NCBI GenBank assembly: GCA_020881915.1
Contig: JAJFPB010000013.1
Location: 959,311 to 1,023,310 of the forward strand
DNA: 64,000 nt
Reading direction: 5' to 3'
DNA from: Paramyrothecium sp. XJ0827
Taxonomy: Eukaryota > Ascomycota > Sordariomycetes > Hypocreales > Stachybotryaceae
This document shows, piece by piece, positions 32,768 to 42,487 of the stretch. The first letter of the stretch is position 1. The number at the start of each line of letters is the position of its first letter. A program made the position numbers and the translations under genes. The notes below the pieces were generated by a model. It did not search any database. It was given only the letters and a program-made list of their open reading frames with translations, and was not told where the DNA came from.

Positions 32768-33358
32768 ATGAAGTTCCAGCTCTTCGCTACCACTGCCATC
32801 TTCGCGGCCTTCGTCGTCGCCACCCCGGTGGCCGTTGACGATCTCGAGGACAAGAAACTCGCTGCCCGCGACGTCAAGGTGACCGAGGACCTCGAGCTCG
32901 CTCTCGAGGTAGCCTTGACAGATGTCATTGCCATTCCCGACGAGGTTCTCTTGAAGGGCGACGAGGCCACCAACGAGTGGCTCGTGGACCAGGGCCTCCG
33001 CGATGCTGATGACGAACTCGACGACGACGACGACGGTGAGGAGGCCCCGGTCTCCGCCCGCGACGATGTCACCTCGCTGTCCATCTTTGAGAGGGACGAG
33101 GTCGAAGCTCGTGGCATCATCCAGGTGGCCAAGTGCGTCGCCGCCATCTCCAAGGTCATCATCTCCACTGCCATCCCCGCCGCCAAGCTCCTCAGGATCA
33201 AGCGCTACCTCAAGCTCCTTGGCGGTGTTAAGAAGACTGTCAAGCTCCTCCTCAGGGCCAAGACCAAGAAGCAGAGGATGAAGCTCGGCGGCAGGGCCCT
33301 CGTCAACCTCGCCAACGAGCTCTTCGGCTTCAAGAATATCAAGAAGAACTGCTCTTGA
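32768..33358 (+). CDS. small secreted protein with acidic pro-region and very cationic C-terminus
   Basis: The product has 196 residues from an ATG in good context (CAACATGAAG), without introns. Residues 1-19 form a typical signal peptide (MKFQLFATTAIFAAFVVA). Residues 20-115 are strongly acidic (about 33 D/E against 9 K/R), with a run of aspartates at 85-89. After EVEAR at 115, the last 81 residues carry about 20 K/R and one acidic residue, with amphipathic stretches and only two cysteines (123 and 195), which could form one disulfide. A charge-neutralising pro-region followed by a cationic mature part is the plan of many antimicrobial precursors. Codons are strongly C- and G-ending, suggesting high expression. 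Candidate roles are effector, antimicrobial or cell-wall-associated protein. No named family is recognised. Confidence 0.75.
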   Translation: MKFQLFATTAIFAAFVVATPVAVDDLEDKKLAARDVKVTEDLELALEVALTDVIAIPDEVLLKGDEATNEWLVDQGLRDADDELDDDDDGEEAPVSARDDVTSLSIFERDEVEARGIIQVAKCVAAISKVIISTAIPAAKLLRIKRYLKLLGGVKKTVKLLLRAKTKKQRMKLGGRALVNLANELFGFKNIKKNCS

Positions 33359-33605
33359 GCGGCTTGATCGGACACATGGGTGGCGTACCTTGCGTACTGC
33401 TGCTTACAGGGAGGACCAGGAATCTGGGAAGGAAAAATTCGGGGCGCTGCCGTAGTGTATGAGTGCGATTGTTACTGGTGACGAGTTCTATTCTTACCAC
33501 AGTCGTTACTGTTGAGAGTATTGTCTCGCTGTATATACTTCACTTCTTTCTCAAGCGGCCGAATTCACAATCTTTCTCTTGGTCGTCACGCTGCTATGAC
33601 TGGTA

Positions 33606-34142
33606 TTGATGCGGATCCCCGTCGTCGAGGCGCTGTCTCCTATAAGAAACACAGGTACTTCGTACCGCTGCCTCTTTGGGGGACCGCGAGGTGCCACGCT
33701 GCTAGCGTCATTCTCAACCGATCTGACCATTAAGCTTTGGGATCCTTCAGATAATTACAAGAACATCAGAACGTTATCTGGGCACGACCACAGCGCCGGT
33801 GCGGTCAGGTTCATTCCATCAGGAGCCGCTGGTGCCCCAGGGTCAGGAAACCTCCTCGCTTCAGCGAGCCGAGACAAAACCCTACGAACTTGGGACGTTT
33901 CAACCGGTTACCGCGTAATGACACTACGAGGCCATACTGAATGGGTTCGCGATGTGTACCCATCGCCGGACGGCCGCTTCCTCCTCTCAGCTGGGGATGA
34001 TCAGACGGGGCGACTCTGGGATGTCAGCGCTACGACCCCCGAGATGAAGCTAATGCTGGTTGGCCACGAGCATTTTGTCACATGTTGTGCGCTCGCGCCT
34101 GCCACTGTAGATATCCTAATTCCTTCTTGTAGGCAGTCTTGA
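33606..34142 (+). pseudogene. partial copy of nuclear distribution protein PAC1 (LIS1)
   Basis: Three WD40 units typical of fungal PAC1/NudF are readable: [20 protein letters not shown], then the lineage-typical insertion [20 protein letters not shown] with [20 protein letters not shown], and [16 protein letters not shown] with [14 protein letters not shown]. Intact PAC1 proteins have an N-terminal LisH/coiled-coil and seven repeats, and act with dynein in nuclear migration. Here both ends are missing: similarity starts at FGGPRG and stops after ALAPA. The frame is open, but substitutions at conserved positions (ASFS for ASCS, SAGDD for STSDD) suggest relaxed selection. It is a segmental duplicate, not the working gene. 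Confidence 0.8.
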
Positions 34143-34507
34143 GAGGTCTAAATACAAACTGATCTAGTTCGCCGCCGTTGATTTTGATCCAGTCCTTGAG
34201 GCTTTCGAGCTAGCACAAGGGCAAATAGTGTGAAGACAAGGACAAAGGTAAGCCAGAACAAGATGTATGGGATTGGCTTCATTGTAGACCGGCGTAAATG
34301 AGGCAAAGAGTGTGGATGAGGGAAAGGGCGAATCAGGCTAGCCGGAGCAGAAGGCAATAAGACGACAATGTAGACGCTTCCAATTGTGTCGGGGGTTGGG
34401 GGCTCAGCATAGAAAGTGTACGAGAAGCTCCAAATGAGGCAAGAACGTCCGGGTTCATGGGCGACCTATATACCTAGTATGTGAAGGTACTTCGCCGACC
34501 TCAGGTC
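34143..34507. other. flank of hAT element 1
   Basis: No gene is supported. A short minus ORF with one hydrophobic stretch (MKPIPYILFWLTFVLVF, near 34280) is noted only as a possibility. I could not find the matching inverted ends of the hAT element here. Confidence 0.3.
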
Positions 34508-37127
34508 TCAATTACCTACCCAACTGCCTAGCTTTACCCCGCCGTGTCGGACCCAGTTCCTCAGGCAATGAACTCGCTCCAGCGTATCCGCGCCCATTGA
34601 GAGCCTTTGAGATGTTAGCGTCAGCTTGGCCAGGCTGAACTGTCTCTCGCAGTCAGTCGCCATCGCCGGAATGGCAAAGACGTCCAAGGCAAAGCTGCTT
34701 AATATCGGGAATAAAGGCTTGTGGTCTCTCCACCATTGGATCGGCTCCTGCGTATCTTGTGGCTCGAGACGGAGGTACTTGTCCAGCTCGCTGACACTGC
34801 CGCCCGTTGCAAATATCTTTCTCGTTCTGCTGTTGATCCATTGGATGTAGTGGTCATCCTCCTTACCCATTTTCATTGACAAAAGAGCGGACTTGGACTG
34901 TTCCTTGTCCTTCTGCTGGCTCGCATAATACCACCGCACGAAGTAGTCCTTTATGACTGCCTTTGCATCGCGAACCCAGGCCAATTGCTCTTCAGTGACC
35001 CAAGTAGCCTCCAACCAGCTGATGCCGAATCTTGGATGAAGGATGACTGCTGCCGCGAACAAGGGAGACTCTCCGAGCTTGCTGTAATACTCATCCAGCT
35101 TCTTCCAGCCGTTGTTGATAGATGCCCGGATATATGCTCGGTGGTCTGCTGGTAATGAGCTCTTCTGGGAGACCTCATACGCCAGTGGCTTATCAGGCGC
35201 CGCATATTTAGTCTGAGAGTGCCCTGGCAACGCAGACGCTGTGAATCTTGACGCTTGACTTCGCTGTTGAGATATATAAACCTCATCGTCGTCGAAGCGA
35301 GCAGGGCGACGACGGGCACGGGGCGGCCGGGTCTCGGACTCCGTCAGAGGCGTAGACGATATTCCAATCGGCTCGAGGTCATCTAGATTCGTCACCCTCA
35401 TTGTCTCGGCTGTAACCTCATTGTAGAAGCCCTTCCAGTCCTCAAAATGCTCGAGCAGGTATTCCATCCCTACCAAAACTTCCCACAGTCGCCCGTGGCC
35501 GTCGCCTTTACCCCAGCCTTGGGTTCGCATCGTCTGAAGATATAGAGGCGTAAGGATCTCGTTGACCTCGCCGAGAACGCGCCAATCCTCGTTGAATAAG
35601 ATGTCATCAGCAGGGATGTGTTTCGCTTCGCCTTGCTCGCCTTCGAGTGCAAATATGAAGGCCCTGATGTCAGTCTGCTTCCGCAGAGCCCTCTCAATCA
35701 TCATATAAGTAGAATTCCACCGCGTGTCATTGTTCAAGACGACCTCAAGCTCGGCAGTTGATTCCTCGCAAAGAGGGTACCCTTCGTACTCCTGCTCGTG
35801 AGCAATGCGCTTGAAATATTCGCTGCGCTGAGGTGACGATCTGATGAACTTGACGATATTGTGGAGCTTCCCAATTGGACCCTTTGAACGCCAATGACGA
35901 AGATCTTGCTCCGGAAGACCTCTCATACCGTTAATATCTGACTCTAGCTCGAAAGAGTCGGCGTCTTTGCCGAAAAGAAACGCGCGCGCAACAAGGTTAA
36001 GAACATGGCCGTAGCAACGCATCCGACGGGCCTTAATATCAGCAGGCCTAATTGAAGGGTCAAGCTGCCTGTAGAAGTAGTGCAGACAAGTATCATTCGT
36101 GGCCAGGTTGTCAGAAATGACAGTCCCAACCTGTCCTCGAATCTCCCACAGTTGAACGATGCCGAACAGTGTATCAGCAAGGTTCTCACCACTATGAGTA
36201 CCTAACTGACGACGTAGAGCGAGCAACCTGGACTGTTGGTACCCGAGTTTGTCGATGAAGTGTGCAAAAACAGCCATTATCGCAAGGCGGTTCGGTGATG
36301 TCCAGAGATCAAAGCTGATGTGAATTTTCGTTAGGGCACTGCTCAGCTCCGCTTTGATGATATCCCTCTTAGAGTCAAAGATCCTCTGTAGCTCTCTAGT
36401 AATAGAACTGCTACTCCAAGGAATCTGGAGCGCTAATTCATGGTCGAACCGATAAAAGAGCTCCTTCAGAAACCTGTGCTCAAATATTGTAAATGGCACG
36501 TCACTGTCAATGACAAACCCAACACTTAGTTCTTGTACAGCTTTGACCTTTGCCCTTGGTATCATGCTCTGGTCAAGCCGCGGTCGTTTGGGGGTTGCAT
36601 GAGAGTGGGGATCGATCGCGCTATCGTCGCTGGGGCTTGACTGGCTCGCTGGGGTGATCCGATGAGCTCTGCGCAAGTCAGTAGATGGATGTGTTAGTGT
36701 AGGGGACGAATACATACTTTCGAAGATGATCTGCTGCAGAAGATGTAGCTTGTACTGAGAAAAATTCCGGTCGACCCTTCGTGTCACATCGACTGCAGCA
36801 CCATACATGACCGATTGGCTGCTCCTGGTGATTCAATTCGACGAAGAACATGCCGTGCGATCTGACCTAGCTTTCTCTGCCTTTTGCACCCTTCCGAGCT
36901 AGTGAAGCTTCTTGGACGAAGCGACGGTTTTTCCAGACGATCTTCGGTAGATCCTCAATAGTCGGGTTAGCAGGCAGCTCTCCGACGGCAGCCTCCTCGA
37001 GCTGCTGGGCCACAGTCCTTGGTTGTGATAGTTGCGAGAACGCAGAAGGAAAGAGTGGCGTGGGGCAAGGTGTTGAAATCTCCGGCAGAAGACTCGCCGG
37101 TGAAGAGAGCGCTGGCGAGTCCGACAT
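34508..37127 (-). pseudogene. hAT transposase, copy 1, one nonsense codon
   Basis: Exon 1 runs from the ATG at 37127 (MSDSPALSS) to 36718, and a 49-bp intron (36669-36717, GTATGT...GCGCAG) leads to exon 2 ending at 34508. Exon 1 encodes a BED finger split by the intron: CSRCDTKGRPEFFS then HLRKAH. Exon 2 has the RNase H-like core (ISFDLWTSPNRLAIMAV, GTVISDNLATNDTCL, RMRCYGHVLNLVARAF, NNDTRWNSTYMMI) and the C-terminal dimerisation region (FAIPAMATDCERQFSLAK). The only defect is TAG at 36867-36869, where copy 2 has Trp in the same context (SSWIQNHG against ES*VRSHG). TGG-to-TAG is one transition. The rest, over 850 residues, is open. Confidence 0.88.
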
Positions 37128-37390
37128 CTTGTCGCTGGTGGCATGTGGTGTTGATGGCGAAGTTGACGCGTCGCGGTAGGATGCAGAGGAGCGCGTCAGC
37201 CGGTCCAGGGTTTGGTGTGGGTTAGCCAGCGATAGTAGGTACCAATCAGGCAACGACTTTACATAGGAGTAAGAAGTATCACTTATCTGTGACCATCTCG
37301 TACAGGGTAGGACCGGCGCAGGGCAGACCATGTTAATCCTTTTGGGCAGTTCAGATGCAACATAGCACATATCAACCTTATCAAATCATG

Positions 37391-38052
37391 TCAACTTGCA
37401 AATCGCTGGAATTGATTTGATTGAAGCGAGGAATCGGCTGGATTGATTGATTTGATTGGGGTGATTGATTGATTGAGTTGATTTATGATGAGCGCTGCCT
37501 GTCGATATTGCAGACTTCCTGTATCTTTCTGATGATCATCCCGAATAGCATCGTCCTTCCGCAGTTGTATGTACATGTACTTTATCTGACCTCTGATCAC
37601 ATGTAACATGGCGTTCCGAGGGATGAACAAAGGAGAGTTAGTTTGCCACTTAATATTATATGGTTTCTTCTCGACCCACAGCAACACTTTGACCCTCCGA
37701 TCCTCCTTGTTGTCAGTCTGATGCGCATCCTCAATCAGCGGTAAGGCGATCCAGTCATCCGCTACGGCCATAGAGCCTCTCTTCATCCAAATTGGTCCTT
37801 TCATAATCCTCCGGTTATGAAATTCTGCCTGCCTGGTGGTTGATTAGTCAAGGAACGAGACCAACAAGTTTTGCTTACATGAGTGCTGAGCAGCTCTTTG
37901 ACAAGGTCCACCTGGCCAACGCTATCGCCTCCATAGATGTCGTTTTCATCGTTGATGGTGTGTTCCTTCCAGTTTGAGCAATTTTTGTAGACAGCAACTC
38001 CAAGCTCGAGAAATCGAGCGGAAACTCCGTCAAAGTATGTAGTCCATTCCAT
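37391..38052 (-). CDS. two-exon fungal gene, unknown function
   Basis: Exon 37879-38052 joins 37391-37828 through a 50-bp intron (37829-37878, GTAAGC...AGGCAG) in phase 0, giving 203 residues from the ATG at 38052 (MEWTTYFDGVSARFLELG). The middle is well mixed in composition (KGPIWMKRGSMAVADDWIAL, KVLLWVEKKPYNIKW). The last 45 residues are low complexity (N, Q, S, I), reflecting a GATT-rich repeat in the DNA, so the natural C-terminus may have been replaced. No domain is recognised. It lies between two hAT genes on the same strand. Confidence 0.5.
37433..37482. repeat. GATT-rich simple repeat
   Basis: An imperfect (GATT)n tract runs across the 3' end of the two-exon gene (TTGATTGATTGATTTGATTG and similar). 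It encodes the N/Q/S/I-rich tail of that protein. Confidence 0.75.
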
Positions 38053-38398
38053 AGTTATAAGAGCATTATACTATCGTAGACTATAGAAGATGATGGGGGG
38101 GATGGTATCAGACTTGGAATATCAAGCCAAGTGTTTTACATGATCGCCTACTTGCGCGCCAGGTGAGATGACACGATTGACAACTCAGTTTTATCCCCGC
38201 CTTTCGACTAGGTATCTCAAATACCCGAAGCTTTGCTGTGGCCAATAGGATCCGGCTGCTATGAACCCTAACGCCGATAAGAAGACAGCAATATTGTAGT
38301 ATTTCCGTCTTTATCAAGGTAACGGTGATAATTTTAGCCTTGTCGCTCAATTTGAATGAGCTGGTCCTAGTCTAGAGAGTACGGCATGTGGACAAGTG

Positions 38399-38530
38399 CT
38401 GAGATGGACAGTGCAGAGGACTTGTTCTTCGAAGGTCCACACACAAAGGTCCACATACAAAGGTCCCCAAGCACAATATCCTAGACCTGAGCCTAGCTGA
38501 GAAAGACAGTACAAAGGATTTGTTCTTCGA
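38399..38530. repeat. duplicated 33-bp segment and GGTCC words
   Basis: The block GACAGTGCAGAGGACTTGTT CTTCGAA at about 38405 recurs at about 38503 as GACAGTACAAAGGATTTGTT CTTCGAA. Between them CAAAGGTCCACA is repeated twice. No gene is visible here. Farther right (38640-38735), AATTCAATTCAA and TTGAATTGAATT form a loose inverted repeat. Confidence 0.5.
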
Positions 38531-38847
38531 AAATTGATGGCTTCCAGCATTCAAGACTAAGAGAATCAGTACCGAAAATCTATGGTGCCATAGATATAAA
38601 AGAAGAAATCCCCGCCATAATTTCCTCCAGCGCTGCACACAATTCAATTCAATCCAAGTCGAGCCTTCAACTTGGATTGCCTTGAGCAGTAAAGCCCGGA
38701 ATTGGCTTGAATTGAATTGACTTGAATGAATTGCAAGCTGAACAGGGGTCCAGGGCTTGGCAAGCAAAATTGCTAGCAGCGATCTCCTTCCTACCTCATG
38801 TCGCCACGGACCCCCGTATCAAGGCGCAAAAAGGAGGGGGAAAAAGA

Positions 38848-38972
38848 TGACCCGCCCGGGGTTCGAACCCGGGTCTTCTAGCAGCGCTGCCTGCTGTCTC
38901 CCTGAAGCTGCTTCAAATGGAGAACAGCTTGCTCAATACAAGCTAGATATCATACCGCTAGATCAGGGGCCG
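38848..38972 (-). tRNA. tRNA-like locus with intron, acceptor stem degenerate
   Basis: On the minus strand an A-box-like D arm (TGATCTAGCGGTATGATA) and a perfect T arm (CCGGGTTCGAACCCCGG) are about 90 bp apart. Between them TCTAGC and GCTAGA can pair as an anticodon stem, with an insert of about 55 bp that fits a tRNA intron after position 37. The element ends with a T-run (CATCTTTTT) that could stop RNA polymerase III. The acceptor stem pairs poorly (5' CGGCCCC against 3' GCGGGTC), so the gene is probably decayed or a tRNA-derived repeat. The anticodon would read TGT if the intron site is standard; that is uncertain. Confidence 0.4.
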
Positions 38973-39012
38973 TTGCTGGTGCCTGAAGGTACCTAATGTG
39001 GCTATATGAGGC

Positions 39013-41699
39013 TCATATCGGTACTGACGCCCGTCCTTCGTCCTCTTTGCCACTTTGAATACTAAAGTAACAGCCCAAAGTTATACAAGAGCGTTGAAGC
39101 CAGTTCTTCAAGCATTGGACCGCCTCGAGCGTCGTCGGCTTCATTGATAGCCTCTGTGACGTCATCACGAGCTTCGCTTGACTGAAGGCACGCTCGCAGT
39201 CTGCTGCCATCGCTGGAATAGCAAAGATATCTAAAGCAAGTTGACTCAATCGCGGAAACAGGTCCTGCCGTTCACGCCACCATTGAATAGGATCCTCAAC
39301 TTCCTGTTGGCCGAGCCGAAAGTACCTGTCAATCTCGCTGCCGATATTAACCCGCTGTTGCTTCGACCTGCTTTTGACGAATTGAAGGAATCGATCCGGT
39401 CCCTTTTGCGTCCGGGGCTGTTGAGGATGAATTGGCGACGGCAAAGCTGATGAGGCTGACGCAGGATACCATTTATCGAAGTAGGATTGGAGCCCTTGTT
39501 TGGCACCTTGCAACCACTGCAACTGCTCCGGTGCTGCCCAATTCGCCTCGAGCCAAGTCAAATTCAATGCTGGATGTAGAATAACAGCAGCAGAAAATAA
39601 CGGTGACTCTCCAAGCTTATCATAATACTCATTTGCCTTGACCCATGCGTTGTTGATTCACGTCCGGACATAGGCGCGGTAGTCGCCACTTAACGCAAGG
39701 GTATCACTTACAGATCTCGCCGTAGGTCTCTCGAATTCAGCCAATTCGACCCGAGTATGCTGCGGCAGCGCGTCTTCATCGAATCCATCATCATCTTCTT
39801 GTTGTAAAGCTCTGGGGCGGTGAGCTTGTGGTGTATATTCGACCTCAAATTCGTCAAGTCTGGCCGGCCGTTGGCGAACTCGAATCGGGCGAGATATTGG
39901 AGTAGGCGGTGTTATTGGCTGGGTAGGTTTGACGTCTGCTGCCTCGGATTGTGCCCCTGCTGCTTGCTGCCGGGCAGAGACCTGCTGCTGCAAAATTGGC
40001 GCCGTTATCTCTATATCATCGTTATAGAGTAACTTCCAGTCCTCGAGATGCTCTAGCAGATACTCGATACCAGTCATGACCTCCAAAAGGCGCCCGTTGC
40101 CGTCTCCTTTGCCCCAGCCTTGGCAACGCACCGTGAGACGATATATAGGCTCAAGGATCTCTTTGATCTCGCCGAGCAGGCGCCAATCGTCAATGGACAA
40201 GTGGTCTTGATTAGGGACGTGCTTCGAGCGATCAGGATCACGTTCCAGTTGCCGGATGAAGTTGTCGATATCATCCTGCTTCTTGAAGGCGCGTTCAATC
40301 ATCAGATACGTCGAGTTCCAGCGCGTCTCGTTGTTCTGGATAACCTCAAGTTCCGCAGTTGATTCGTCATGAAGATAGAACTCTTCTTCCACCTCGTGAG
40401 CAATCCGCTTGAATGCTTCGCTTCGTTGAGGCGAAGCTCTGATAAAGCGAATGACGTTATGAAGTTTCCCGACAGGACCCTTTCGTCGCCAATGTTGTAA
40501 GTCATCTTCTTCGCGTTGTAGCACCTCAAACGCAAGGGATTGAAGCTCGAAAGAGTCGGCGTCGTCCCCATATAAGAAGGCACGCGCAACAAGGTTCAAG
40601 ATGTGACCAAAACAACGCATCCGGCGCTCTTGAACGTCAATTGGCGTCATCGAACTGTCAAGGCGGGGATATAAGTGTTTGAGGCAGGTATCGTTATTCG
40701 TCGCGTTGTCAGATATCACGGTTCCAACTCGATCCTGAATATCCCAGTCCCTAACGACTATCTCGAGCGTATGAGCGAGGTTCTCACCGTCATGAGAGCC
40801 CAATTGACGACGGAGGGCAATAAGGACGTTCTGCTGCTTGCCCTTATTATCGATAAAGTGCGCATGGACCGCCATCATCGCGAACCTGTTCGGTGACGTC
40901 CAAAGATCGAAGCTAAGATGGATCTTCGTGATAGCTTCACGAAGTTGTTGACGAATCTGCACCTTCTTTAACGTGAAGATCTTATCGAGGTCCCGTCGAA
41001 CAGTGGACCTACTCCAAGGCACTTGTGCTGCTAGGTTGGCATCTAGCGTCATGAAGACCTGCTGTAGATAGTGATTGGATACTGTCGAAACGGGAAGATC
41101 TGCATCAACCGTAAGCCCGACGTTGAGGTCTCGAATACGCTCAATCGTCGATCGAGGTACTGACGAACGTCCAAGGCGAGGTCGTTTAGAAGCAGCATCG
41201 AGCTGTAAGTCAAAGACAGAAGGTTTGGTATCGTCAGTATCAAAGGTCGAAGATTCGAGGATCCTATGCTTACTTGGGCCAGTCAATTGGACATCCGAAT
41301 AGCTTCATTGAAGCAGACTTACTTCCGAAGGTGAGATATAGAGGCTGATGTTGCTTTGGCGCTGAATAACTCGGGACTTCCGGCCTCATCACAACGTCGA
41401 CAAGACCAGAGTGCTGCGTTTAGCTCCTTACCGTCGCAGTCAAGCTCAACGAGAAATATCCCGTGATTCTGGATCCAGGACGACCTTGTCTTTTTTCGAT
41501 GTAGCTGCTTCTCAAGGACAAAGCGGCGTCGATTCTAAGTTGCATTCGGAAGATCTGTGATTTGGGTACCAACCGGCAGAACTGTCTCGAGGGCTCCACC
41601 AAGCTGTTCCTCAATGGAACGGCGTGGCTTAAAGACATCACGGAAGATGTTAGAACTGCCTTGGGCAGTTTGCTGCGATGAAGAGGGTGACGAAGACAT
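39013..41699 (-). pseudogene. hAT transposase, copy 2, two nonsense codons
   Basis: The ATG at 41699 (MSSSPSSSQQ) starts exon 1, which ends at 41323. A 50-bp intron (41273-41322, GTAAGT...CCCAAG) leads to exon 2, ending at 39013. The BED finger reads CRRCDEAGSPELFS then HLRNKH. The catalytic and dimerisation regions parallel copy 1 (HLSFDLWTSPNRFAMMAV, FAIPAMAADCERAFSQAK). Two stops interrupt: TAG near 41536, where copy 1 has Trp (VWKNRRF against T*NRRRF), and TGA near 39656, a likely CGA-to-TGA change (RT*INNAW). Both are C:G-to-T:A transitions. The copies are clearly paralogous but diverged, so they are separate family members and not a tandem duplicate. Confidence 0.88.
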
Positions 41700-41812
41700 T
41701 GTGACGATGATGAAGATAAGGATAAAGACGACTCTGAATGGCTTCAATCAAGGCAATTGAGGAAGGAAGGCAAGTTGGCAGCAAGGGGCCAAAAGCAGCA
41801 GCAAAACAACAA

Positions 41813-41870
41813 TGCCTTGAAGGAACGACAGTGACTGAAAGGATCTTCCTTCCGCGCCCTCCCTCCTACC
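41813..41870 (+). repeat. dispersed ~50-bp repeat, copy A
   Basis: The sequence from GCCTTGAAGGAACGA to TCTTCCTTCCGCGCCCTC matches 49249-49298 with a few gaps and substitutions. It lies just upstream of hAT copy 2. The other copy lies downstream of Helitron 1. Confidence 0.6.
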
Positions 41871-42267
41871 TAAATAGGAAAGAGCTCGCACCATATAGCG
41901 CCCTGTTCTTTCTCAGCCTCGTTTGAAACGAAACAATTCTCCGGCCACATTCTCCAGCCCCAATCGAAGGGCAACCAGGCGTCGTAATGCCTTGAAATGT
42001 GAAGATGTGAAGATGTGACGCGCTGAGTTTTACCTACCCAGCACCTTTTTAGACCGCAAGACCAGTGTTTCAAATAGGGCCTAGTATGACTCGCTCAATA
42101 TATTACGGCCAATAGGGCTGCAATTAACGTAGATCCGTAGGTGACCACATGCCACATCCGCCAAGGATGTGCGAACACTATGGAAGTCTATATCACGGTG
42201 ACCAATGTACTGTGATCTTCCCTATAAAGGATAAAACCTACAACGGGAGTCATATGGGCAGACGAAG

Positions 42268-42344
42268 CACAAAACAGGAGGGCGCCCTGTTTTGTGATAG
42301 CAATACTACGATGTAACCGCTCACTCGCTCACGGTGAGCGAGTG
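42268..42344. repeat. two strong hairpins upstream of Helitron 1
   Basis: The first has 11-bp arms CACAAAACAGG/CCTGTTTTGTG around a 7-base loop (42268-42296). The second has 11-bp arms CACTCGCTCAC/GTGAGCGAGTG around one base (42322-42344). They lie 145-220 bp before the Helitron start codon. Helitron 3' ends carry hairpins, so the first may be the end of another element. They could also be a 5' structure of this one. Confidence 0.6.
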
Positions 42345-42487
42345 GACACGGTCATTCGTAGAGTAGTGACGGATCGTCACATTATACCGTTTCTTATTCC
42401 CTACCCCTCTTACACAGTCAACGTCTATTTATTTCTTTTCTCTTTTCTTCCATTCTATCACGTACAGCAGCACCTTCCAATTGCACC

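Noticed and set aside
32737..33201. Minus-strand Ser/Thr-rich ORF
   Set aside because: It is the antisense shadow of the secreted-protein gene; the asp-rich run reads as a serine run.
33512..34142. WD40 tail of another NLR
   Set aside because: The repeat sequences and the SGAAGAP insertion are those of PAC1/LIS1, not of the NLR WD40 type seen at 3 kb.
38965..41910. CAGGGG...GCCCTG as terminal repeats of hAT copy 2
   Set aside because: The similarity between CAGGGGCCGTTGCTGGTGCC and the opposite end is only partial, and the flanking 8 bp do not match.
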